A stretch of DNA of 18,784 nt from Diplocarpon mali (Eukaryota > Ascomycota > Leotiomycetes > Helotiales > Drepanopezizaceae), in NCBI GenBank assembly GCA_024741835.1, contig JAENRP010000558.1, positions 1-18,784 of the forward strand, in the 5' to 3' direction. The first letter of the stretch is position 1. Each line of letters opens with the position of its first letter. Shown here piece after piece: positions 9,998-18,653 of this stretch. The notes under the pieces are model-generated. The model ran no database searches. It saw nothing but the letters and a program-made list of their open reading frames with translations, and was not told the DNA's origin. Both the position numbers and the translations under genes were made by a program.

Positions 9998-12900
9998 ATG
10001 TCTAACTCTTTAAGCATCTTTAAGCCTTGCCTTAATACCTTTGCCTTTTAAGTAAAGTGGTTTAGTAAATATATATTCTTTGCTAAGCTTTATAATATTA
10101 CTATTTTTGCTAATCTAAGACTCTTATTTAAATCAATTATAAAGACTAAGCCTTAAGCTCCCTTTATATAGGAGCTTAAGGAATTGGAAATGGCTAACCT
10201 TTGTATAGTATATACGAGGTTATATAAAGAGTATGTAGCGACTTTATTTAAATAGATTTATGCTTGCTTTCCCTTAGGAGATCCGTTAAAGGCTCCTCCT
10301 CTATAGGCTTCTTATAAGGATATTAAGGATGAATATAAAATCCTAATAAAGGAGCACAACTTGCGTAAGGAGACTTAGAAGACCTAATGTAAATACTACG
10401 AACTACTTTTAAAATAGGTCTTTAAAACTGTTGATAGAACGCTTTTAGCTTTTGCGATAGCTTAAGTATAAATCTAAGCTAAGAAGCTCTCCTTTTTAAT
10501 ACCTGATAGAGATACTCCTATAAGTAGAACCTTTGCTAACAACCTATATGCCAATTTAGTGAACTAGCAACTCTTACTCTAAGGCCTAGTATTTATTTTA
10601 AAGCGTGATATTGCGCCTTTTGATAAGGCTATTCAGTTTCAGATAAGGCTCTAATACTGTAACGTACTACGCTAAGGCAAGACTAAGAGAACTAATACTT
10701 AGTAGTAGATCTAGGAGTAGTAGGAGGCGTACTATCTAATAGAATAATATAATCTTCTTAAGATCAAAGGGAGACTAGGAGTTACTGACTTTTTAAACTC
10801 AGTTATAGTAAAGATTAATCTAAGTTAGGCGACTCACTTAAAAGAGGAAATTATTACTAATAAGCAAATAGGAACCCTATATAAGCACGACCTAATACAG
10901 CTAAGCCGCGCCTTAATAGGCATTGAATCTAATAGAGCGATTGATAATAAAGGGCTAGCAGTTTTTACTACTTAAGAGTCTCTCTTAGATGCTAAAACCC
11001 CTTTATAGGCTTTAGCGAATAGCTCCTAAAATCGCTTTATAAGCTCTAAAAGGGAGATCAGGCCTAAGTGCCCTTATAGAGGCTCTAAAAATCACTATTA
11101 AAAGCCCTAGGACTATCGGAAACTGTTATATGCTATAAATGGGCGTAAGGAAAATATAAAGGTTCTCCCTTTGTAAGAGAAGGTCCTACGAATACAAAAG
11201 GCGTTAAACGCAAGAGACTAGTTCAAGGGTCTTTAAGTATGGCTTAAAGAGAATAATATTATAGTAATAGCGATTGACAAATTTAAAGGAAAGGCTTTAG
11301 CCTTTAAGGAGGATGGTTTAAGCAAAAGGGAGAACTTACCAGTCTTTATAGTAATAGATCCCTTTGCCTTTAACGCTTTTGCAAAATCGTTTAATATCTA
11401 CTACCTCTTTAAGCTAGAACGCTACCCGCTCTCTTTAAGTACGCTCTTTAACAATTGCGCGGCTACTCATATTATTAATTCAAAGGATTTACTTATTGCA
11501 GGCACCTTTAAGCCTTCTGGCGACTTATAGTAATATATTAAAGTAGGTACCTTAAGACTCTTAATCATTAGGAGAGGTGATAGATATATAGTAGACTCTC
11601 TTCTATAGCGTAATAGCTCTCTTATAGGGATAACGCTTTATAATATTACTATTATAAAGGAGTTTACTATTAATATTATCTTAAAGAGGCTCCTTGCGGA
11701 TAAGGGTTTTTAGTACTTTGGGATAGACCTTACTTTGCGCTTTAGGAGTATTAGAGACTTTGTAAAGCGAGCTTAGTTAAAGCGTTATTATAATCTTATT
11801 TTCTTTAAATATAAGCCTATTAACTATTTAGATCTTTTAAATATGCTTTAATATAACTTCTCTACCTTAATAGCATTTCCTATAGCTGAGATAATGCTTT
11901 ATAATAGGTTCTAATCTAGCTATACACCTATTAGGGTGTAGAATGATAACGTATATACTTAGCACCTTTGCGCTAGCCACTTAGGCGCGGAGGCTCTTTA
12001 AGCGCTAGTTAAGTGCACTAAGGGAGTGAAGATCAAGGGAATATAGAGGCTGGAGTACCTTGTATATATAGTAGCGTCTGCTAAGTAAGTTATTTCTTAC
12101 GCTACCTTTAAGAACCGATCTTTAAGGCCCTTCTTTAAGATCTCCTAGGATCTCTTTAACTTTTTAAATAACTTATATAATAGCTGCTTATAGGTTTTTT
12201 TAATTAAGGATAAGTATAGCAGTATACTTTAGATATTCCTACTAAGATTAAAGGGTAGAGATATAGTTATAGAGGTCCTTTAGGCCTTTAAAGCATAAGT
12301 GAAACGCTAATATAGGCTTTTAATTTGCAAGATTAGGTAAGATAATAATACTTTAGTGATCTCTTTAAGGAAAGACTCTCTTATAAAGTACTAGAGATAG
12401 GTAAAAGAAGAGGGAATCGATTTAGAGCTTACTCTTGCTTATATATACTAACCTAATAGAGGCGCGGAGCGAGTAGGAAAGGAGTTAATTAAACGCTCTA
12501 TTAAAATAAGGATCTACGCTAGGCTTTTAGTAAGCCTTTGGCTAAAGGTTGTAAAGGCTGCTATATACCTTTATAATATCTCCCTACTTATTAAGAAGAA
12601 GATGATCTTATTAAGTAAGGCTCTCTATAGTTAGTTTAAATAGTATTTTCAATTTTATAAGCTGCTGCTTATTAAGTAGATAATAGCAAGCTTAAAGCCC
12701 GACTAGAGTCGCGTTTATACGTATAGCGCTTGCGTATACCTTTTAATTAAGAAGAAGGAGGCAAGGAGGGACCGCCGAACTTTTAAAATTGAATTATAAG
12801 AGTACTTAGGTTATTTAATTAGATATATTACCTTTAATATTTATAGAATTTAGGTTCTTATACTCTAGCGAGTAATAATGACTTATAATATCGAATTTGA

Positions 12901-15553
12901 TAAGTCTTTCTTTTATAATCCAGAAGCTAAGCGTATAAACCCTATATTGCACTAGGAACTTAAGACGACTCTTTAATTGATTAAAGAGGGAGAGGGAGCT
13001 TAGGACGCTAAGTTCGAAGGCATTTTCAAGGAATTGGAGCTTATTGCAAGGCCGAATGCAATTGCTATAGAAGAAGCCACTATATAGGAAGAGCCTATAT
13101 TATAGACCGACGCTACTCTATAGCCTCTAACTAATGATATAAAAGGCCTTAACTTAAATCTAAATTCTCTAAGAGACCCGCTTAGAAACTCAGGGGTAGA
13201 AGCAAGCGAATTGGAAGCTACTTCGCTAGTCTTTAAGAAGGCAAATGGCGACTAGAGCTTAAGGGTGATAATTCCCTATAGAGGCCTTATTAAAGAAGGA
13301 ACTATAGACGACTTTAAGGGAGTCTTTAGAGATAAGTTCTATAAGGCGATCGGCAGATCTTTAGCTGCTATTCTATATAAGAATAGAGATGGCTTAAGGG
13401 CTTTAAGATAAAGTCTTTAATTATAAAGGCAGGCCTTAGTAAACTTTGGTAAAAGGCTAGAGGTACTACTATTAAGATTCGGAAAGAGCTTTAACAATCT
13501 TATAAGAAGCGACCTAGTAAAAGGAGTAGGCCTTAATAATATAATACCTTAAGTTATAATATTAGCTTAAAGACTATAGGCTTAAGAGATAAAGCTACTT
13601 AGACTCTTAAAGGAACCTTTAGCAATAATAAAAATAGAGGAGGAGATTTATAAAGAAAAGCGCAAAGAGGAACTCCTTTTTCTTAAGCAAAAGAGGATAA
13701 GACGCTTAAGCGTTAAGTAATAGGAGACTTTAAAAGTATATACTACTACTTTAGAGTATATGCTCTTTTAAAGTAATATTGATTTACCTTACTCCTTATA
13801 TACGTAAGAGTTTGTATCGACCTTTTAGGCAAATAAATAGATAAGGGAGGATAGGAGGGACTATTTGATAGTTTATATAGTTATTAAAGCTGCAATTGAT
13901 AGTTAGGCAAAGGACGGAGCGCAGTCTCTTAACCGCCTATAGCATTAAGGCTTTTTGCTAAAGCCTTTGAAAGGATGGCTGGACTTAGAGAAGTACCCTT
14001 TTAGCGAACGATTTAAGGAAGGAGGGCATTAGGAGATTAGGAATTTAGAATCTTAGAGTTATTAGAGAATTATATAAAGGGATTATTTAAAGCCCTCGCC
14101 GATACTATTAAAATGGGTTTTTACTTATAAGGTTAATAACTTTAGTAAGCTTCTAAAGTGCCGATCATAGCTAGTTATATAAGAGGATCTTTAAGATAAA
14201 GCTTCAATTTTCTCAACCTATGCAGCTACGCTTATAGTAAGGTCTTTTAAAGTACTAATAGCGCTTGCTGCGTACTTTGATATAAAAGTAAAGTAGTTCG
14301 ACATTATTAATACGTTTATTAATACTCCTAGAGACCTAAGGAGTACTTTAGTCATATGCTTCTTATTAGATGGCTTTAAGCGCCCTAGTATAGTAGTAGA
14401 ACTGGACTGCGTACTTTATAAGCTAAAAGACTCTTTAGCGCTATAGTATAGGAACTTTGTAAGAACGCTTAAGGGCCTTTAACTTAAGCTATTAGGCAAG
14501 GAGCCTTATATTTTTATAATAAAGGATTATATAGTCTTTATAGCATTTTATATTAATGATATTCAAGTGTTATATAAGGCCTTTAATCTAAATTAAGCGA
14601 CTTATTTGATTAAAGACCTAAAGAGGGCGTATAAGCTTACTATTATAAGAGATATCTCTTAGTTCTTTAAAGTAAGGATTATTTAGGATAAGAAGGCAAA
14701 GAGGATCTCCTTAATTTATAATACCTATATTAAAAAGATCGCTTAAAAGTTTAGAGCTAATATAAGGAGAGTGCTTAATACTCTATTACTAAAGAAGGAG
14801 TTTGTTAAGAACTTAAGGCAAGCTTCTTTAAAAAAGGTAAAGGAGTATTAAGAGAAAATAGGCTCTATTCTTTATATAGTAATTATAATACGCTTAGACG
14901 TTGCATTTGCAGCTTTTTAACTATCTTTCTTTCTAATTAATCTAAGCTCTAAGTACCTTTTAACTATAGACTAAACGCTTTAATACCTATATAGTATGCG
15001 CTTTTTAAGAATTGCTTATAACTTTAAGGCTAAGGAATACCAATTGGTCGCGTCTTTAGATGCTTCTTTTAAAGATGATTAAGAGACCTGCAGATCCTCT
15101 TAAGGATACGTCTTCTTCCTATTTAAAGGACCAATTATTTAAAAAGCGAATTGCCAAGCAACTATTACGCTTTCCTCTACTAAAGTAGAACTTTATAATA
15201 TGGTTTCTATTGCAAAGGAGATAATAGCTATAAAACGCCTCTTTAAGGAGATTCGCATAGACTCCCTTTTCAAATGGAATATATATTGCGATAATTAATA
15301 AACGATTTAGCTAATTGTTATAAAGAATAAGAAGATTAAGATAAGCCTCTGATATATTAAAATCAGTAATATATAGATCTGCCAAAAGTACTAGAAAGGA
15401 AGCTTTTAGATAATCTACCTCTCTACTAAGGAGATATATATAGATAGGCTTACTAAGAACCTAGACCGCTAGAAGTTTAAAAGCTTTATTCATTTATTAA
15501 ACCTCTAGAGCTTTTAAACAATCGTTTAGCAACTCGCACTTGCTAGCAAGTAG
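9998..15553 (+). pseudogene. gag-pol: Copia Gag-Pol polyprotein remnant
   Basis: From ATG 9998 a single frame of 1,852 codons runs without any indel to TAG 15551, with dozens of internal TAA/TAG. In order: Gag with a damaged zinc knuckle (CPYRGSKNH, residues 358-366); protease site reading NNCAATHI (485-492), where Asp is expected at the second Asn; pre-integrase HLCASHLG (656-663) with the paired Cys changed to Tyr; integrase Asp718, Asp782 and Glu824 (PNRGAERVGKE), with the Trp before Asp718 turned into TAG; RT LKWVFTYKV (about 1371-1379) and active site FYINDIQ (1517-1523), normally YVDD; RNase H with Asp1688, Glu1731 and Asp1765 (YCDN) all kept. Length and order fit fungal copia elements that use one fused gag-pol frame. 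RT and protease would be dead even without the stops. The final TAG could itself be a RIP product. Confidence 0.92.
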
Positions 15554-15776
15554 TTACTTATTACTAAGAGACTTATACTTATAAGCTTCTACTCTCTTAT
15601 AGTTACATTTACTTATTTTCTCTTATAAAGCGTATTGCAAAAGCTCTCCTTTTCTAAAAATATAAGATAGGTAACGTTCTTAAGCTGCTATTATAAGGTG
15701 CGACCCTTTCTTAGATCCTCTTAGCTAAGGCCAGGAGCCGTAAAGCTATAGCTATAAGCTTTGTATAGATCTCCTC
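15554..15776 (+). other. Spacer after copia pol
   Basis: 223 bases between the gag-pol stop and the end of the antisense reading frame. The first part is AT-rich; the last part (from about 15715) becomes GC-richer. I see no gene, and it may hold a 3' signal for the antisense transcript. Confidence 0.3.
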
Positions 15777-15779
15777 TTA

Positions 15780-16130
15780 AGAGAGGCCCAGAGGTACTCC
15801 CTTGGCCAGAGGCCTGCCGGCGAATATACTAGCGATAGCAGGGGCGAAGGCAGGGGGTGCGGCAGGGGCGATAGGGGCGAGGATAGCGGGGGCGGCAGCG
15901 ACAGTAGGAGCGGCGATAGCAGGGGCGGGGATAGGGGAGACGAAGGGAGATACTATAGCAGCGGCTGCAATAGCGGTAGCAGAGGGGATAGGAGCGGCGG
16001 CGGCAATAAGGGCGAACGGGTCTAAGCCGGAGGGGCTAGGAGCGAATGGAAACGGTATGCTAGAAGTAGGGGAGGCAGCGATACTACTACTCGCAAGAGT
16101 AGCAGGCCCTCTTAGCACTAGGGTTTAATC
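15780..16130. repeat. GC-rich low-complexity block 1 in the copia 3' segment
   Basis: About 350 bases built from irregular GGGGCG, GCAGGGGCG and GATAGC units. It is far richer in GC than anything else in the window and keeps many intact CpA and TpG. All frames are nearly open: Gly/Ala-rich on the + strand, Pro/Ala-rich on the - strand. I take the - strand reading as the likelier one because it continues into the longer antisense frame. Confidence 0.8.
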
Positions 16131-16467
16131 GCTCCTATCTTTTAAAATCAGCCTAGAACTTAATAAGACTTAATAAGATATACTATAGAAGCTTTAAAGC
16201 GTACCCTTTACTATATTAAGTAATGGCGTCACCTCCTCCTTAGAGGCACTATAGGCGCGGGCCGATACAATAGCCTCTTAGGAGGCAAGGAAAGGTCTGC
16301 TAGCCTACTGGCAGCTATTGCTTAGTATTATATAACAAATGTAATACGTACTAAAGGTGCTATTAAAGCACTAATAATTGAGATTGCTAATGCTCTTGCG
16401 TATAATGCAATATACGCACGCGTTATCGCGCTCTATTATAGGCTTAGGTATATAGTATATAGCAGTG

Positions 16468-16560
16468 GTAGGGCTCTTAGGTAGTAGCAGCGGCGGTAGG
16501 GGCGGCGGTAGCAGTAGGGGCGACGGCGGTGGCAGCTTATTGCTTAATAGGCGCTGGGAC
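16468..16560. repeat. GC-rich low-complexity block 2 in the copia 3' segment
   Basis: A short run of GGCGGTAGGGGCGG-like units. On the - strand it encodes the Pro-rich stretch of the antisense frame (PPPSPLLLPPPLPP). The sequence between the two GC-rich blocks returns to the AT-rich background. Confidence 0.7.
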
Positions 16561-16990
16561 GATCGCGCTAGGGTTGCAGCTTCTATAGGAGCGCTAGTAA
16601 CCTAGCGTAAAGTTAGTATAATATAGGGTATAAGGACTCTAAGGGTCTTACTTTGCAAGGGCGGCTAGGGCTATAATAAGTAGGAGTTCCTTTTATATTT
16701 AAAAATTATTAGTATAAAGATGATATTTTGAATAATAAAGGAGGGTTGTTTTTGGAAGAAGGGAAGGAGAACCTTTGCAATGGAAATACTTTATAGGAAG
16801 CCTAATAGAGTACTAGTATAGAATCGCAAAGATTCCTAAGCGCGCTTATTGCTTATGGCGACCCTTCTTATTCTAAAAGGAACGACCTCTGGAAAGGCGG
16901 CATATGAGATAGAGCCTCTTTTCTTTATAACTGCTATTCTTTCTTTTATTTTATTTATATAGCTAAGCGATTCTAGGAGCATCGCCCAAT

Positions 16991-16999
16991 TAGGAGGTA
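16991..16999 (+). other. Possible polypurine tract before the 3' LTR
   Basis: TAGGAGGTA directly abuts the TGTC start of the 3' LTR, where the plus-strand primer of LTR elements lies. The purine run is short and interrupted by T, so this call rests mostly on position. Confidence 0.45.
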
Positions 17000-17196
17000 T
17001 GTCATATAGAATGGGCGGAGTCTCCACTTATTCTAGAGACCCTCTATATGACTCTATTGAGTCATAGACTCTCCCTTTTCTTTCCGAAGTCTCCTTACTA
17101 TATATATACTAGAGAATAATAAAATCAATTATCTTCCCCTACTTCTGCGAGCCTCCTAAGCGACCCAATAAAGGCCCTCCAGCCGACCGCACCACA
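17000..17196 (+). repeat. 3' LTR of the copia element
   Basis: 197 bp, TGTCATATAG...GCACCACA, gap-free match to the 5' LTR. It carries the T or A state at 11 of the 17 differing sites, including loss of the CACGTG E-box. TGAGTCA, the TATA block and AATAAA are kept. Confidence 0.95.
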
Positions 17197-17201
17197 CATT
17201 T
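17197..17201. repeat. Target-site duplication CATTT, right copy
   Basis: Identical to 9592-9596. Joining 9596 to 17202 continues frame C without a shift. Confidence 0.9.
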
Positions 17202-17480
17202 TTAACATTAGTATAAGAAGAACTAGAAATGTACTAATACTACTTCCGGACCTTAGATAAGAAGCCAAACCCCCCCTTTGCCTTTCTTTATAATATGATT
17301 CATAGCTTAATATAATAGATACTAAAGATATATTATAGATTATACCTAAGCGCTCTACTAACTTAATATAAGTCTTTATATAAACTAATAATATATCCTA
17401 AGCTTATACAGTTTATTAGAATTAACTACTACTTAAGAGTTATTACTACTAAGATTAATGCTAATATAAGATTTATAAGA

Positions 17481-17509
17481 TTGACTCCTAGGCCCGGCTC
17501 GCGGGTCAA
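17481..17509 (+). repeat. 29-nt palindrome, copy 8 (in frame in C)
   Basis: TTGACTCCTAGGCC-C-GGCTCGCGGGTCAA, the most GC-rich copy, in otherwise AT-rich sequence. It is read LTPRPGSRVN. It shares the variant CCTAGG with copies 9 and 10, where the others have CGTAGG or its RIP derivatives. Confidence 0.9.
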
Positions 17510-18302
17510 TCTACCTAATAATAGAACCATTAACTACTATATGATTCTAGCAGCTAAACAATCGACTAGAGAATTTGCTATTTAAGAAAAATCCTATAAA
17601 TTATCAAATCTTATACCCTAATGCCTTAAGAATACTTAATAGATCTTACTAAATCTGGCTTAAAATATAATATAATAGAAAGAATTAAATACTAAAGAGA
17701 AGACACTTCTAAAGGAGTATATCTCTAATGAGACGACTCTATTTTTTATATTTACTAGATAAGGCACGTTCGTTAATATAGAATCTGCTAGAGAACTAGA
17801 AAAAGGTAGCTTTCTTACTATTAGCAATAACTATATAGAAGTTATTAATAATAACTCACTAAAGAATAGCATAAACCTAGAAGATTTTCTCATCGATTCT
17901 ATTAATATAAAGAGACCTAGCACTATAAGATAGAGTATTGCTAGAGAATCGTTAGCTAAATTTCGTATAACGCTTAGTATAATAAAAGGAGGCCTACTAT
18001 TAAAGGCACTTATAAGGAAACAGCTATAGAACGATCTATTAATAGTAATAATAGTAAAGGATTTATTCTCTAAAAATATGGCTTAATTAATAATATATTT
18101 AAAGAAGTATAAGTAAGAACTTTTTAATAATTTTACCTATACCTAGAAGCTGATTTAATAGTTAAAGCTACAACTATATAAGGATAAGTCCTAGACTAAG
18201 ACGAAAGGCACTAATAATAATATTAAAGCTAATAATATAATCGATAAGACGATCCTTCTTAAAAAGTACAGTACTAAGAAACCTTATGCTAAACCCTCTA
18301 AT

Positions 18303-18331
18303 ACAACTCCTAGGCCCGGCCTATAACTTAA
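18303..18331 (+). repeat. 29-nt palindrome, copy 9 (in frame in C)
   Basis: ACAACTCCTAGGCC-C-GGCCTATAACTTAA, read TTPRPGL-stop-LN near the C-terminus of C. It belongs to the CCTAGG subgroup. Confidence 0.85.
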
Positions 18332-18653
18332 TTTGACTAAGGGCAAAGAGAAGGAAGTATTATCTATTAAATTACCCGTCGCCTCCTCCTCTACTGCTAA
18401 CGAATCTCCAGAGGATGATAATAATAATAAAGACGAAGATAATAATAATACTATAATACAAGTTTCTCTTCCTATTAGCAGAAGTCGTTATACTATACTA
18501 GCATTAGTAAGAAGCATAGAGACGCCTATCACACTAAGACCTAGTTCCTCTAATACTAATAGCGAGCTATTAAGAAGAAGTAGGCGCTTTATAAAGAGAG
18601 TATTATCTGATAATAAGTCTCCCTATCTTCCGAAGAGAACTAAGGAAAACTGA

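Larger units (their letters stand above)
15777..16982 (-). pseudogene. Antisense accessory reading frame in the copia 3' segment, Cys cluster and Pro/Ala-rich tail
   Basis: On the - strand one frame runs from ATG 16982, 18 bases inside the 3' LTR border, to TAA 15777: 402 codons with 11 internal stops, every one TAA or TAG and never TGA. The frame remains open without ATG up to 17027 within the LTR. Visible features: a charged helical N-terminus (INKIKERIAVIKKRG), a Pro-rich stretch (about residues 151-170), Cys at 189, 192, 205, 216 and 224 (CX2CX12CX10CX7C) with several nearby Tyr that could be RIP-changed Cys, a helical segment (KEEVTPLLNIVKG, about 256-268), and a Pro/Ala-rich tail from about residue 300. 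This suggests a small zinc-binding protein, but I cannot name a family. Antisense accessory frames at this place are known in some plant LTR elements. The low-complexity tail is open in other frames as well, so the Cys part carries the case. Confidence 0.5.
9597..17196 (+). mobile_element. Complete Ty1/copia LTR retrotransposon nested in frame C (element D)
   Basis: The element is 7,600 bp, bounded by two 197-bp LTRs in direct orientation and flanked by CATTT. The internal order is primer site, leader, gag-protease-integrase-RT-RNase H in one frame (integrase before RT, the copia order), and then an unusual 1.4-kb 3' segment with an antisense reading frame and GC-rich low-complexity blocks. 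RIP has struck here too, but CpA and TpG are less depleted than in A-C, in keeping with a later arrival. It is inactive: RT and protease catalytic residues are changed and the gag-pol frame has dozens of stops. Confidence 0.95.
17202..18653 (+). pseudogene. Unrecognised long protein C, C-terminal part, after the copia insertion
   Basis: This is the continuation of the frame that stops at 9596: 484 codons to the TGA at 18651. The first text, EELEMYQYYFRT-like with a RIP stop inside, matches EVKIYLYYFR in B, where no copia lies between the flanking parts; that independently proves the join. Palindromes lie at about residues 768 and 1042 of the joined protein. The last 106 codons, from MTKGKEKE at 18333, are free of stops. 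They comprise a low-complexity acidic Asp/Asn stretch (DDNNNKDEDNNN, from about 18414) followed by a basic end rich in RRSRRFIKR, resembling a disordered, nucleic-acid-binding tail. The TGA is not a product of CpA-directed RIP, so it is likely the true stop. The function of the family is unknown. Confidence 0.65.

Noticed and set aside
15802..16128. A 108-codon Gly/Ala-rich protein on the + strand
   Set aside because: The block is low-complexity and open in several frames. The - strand frame extends far beyond it into a Cys-containing sequence, which the + strand frame does not.
1..18653. A ciliate-type genetic code with TAA/TAG read as Gln, since internal stops are nearly all TAA/TAG and C ends in TGA
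   Set aside because: Several TAA/TAG fall where Trp is invariant in these families (before the first integrase Asp at 12146 in copia, and in the copia RT and RNase H), and catalytic Asp are changed to Asn. Together with CpA/TpG depletion and the transition-only LTR differences this is RIP, not recoding.
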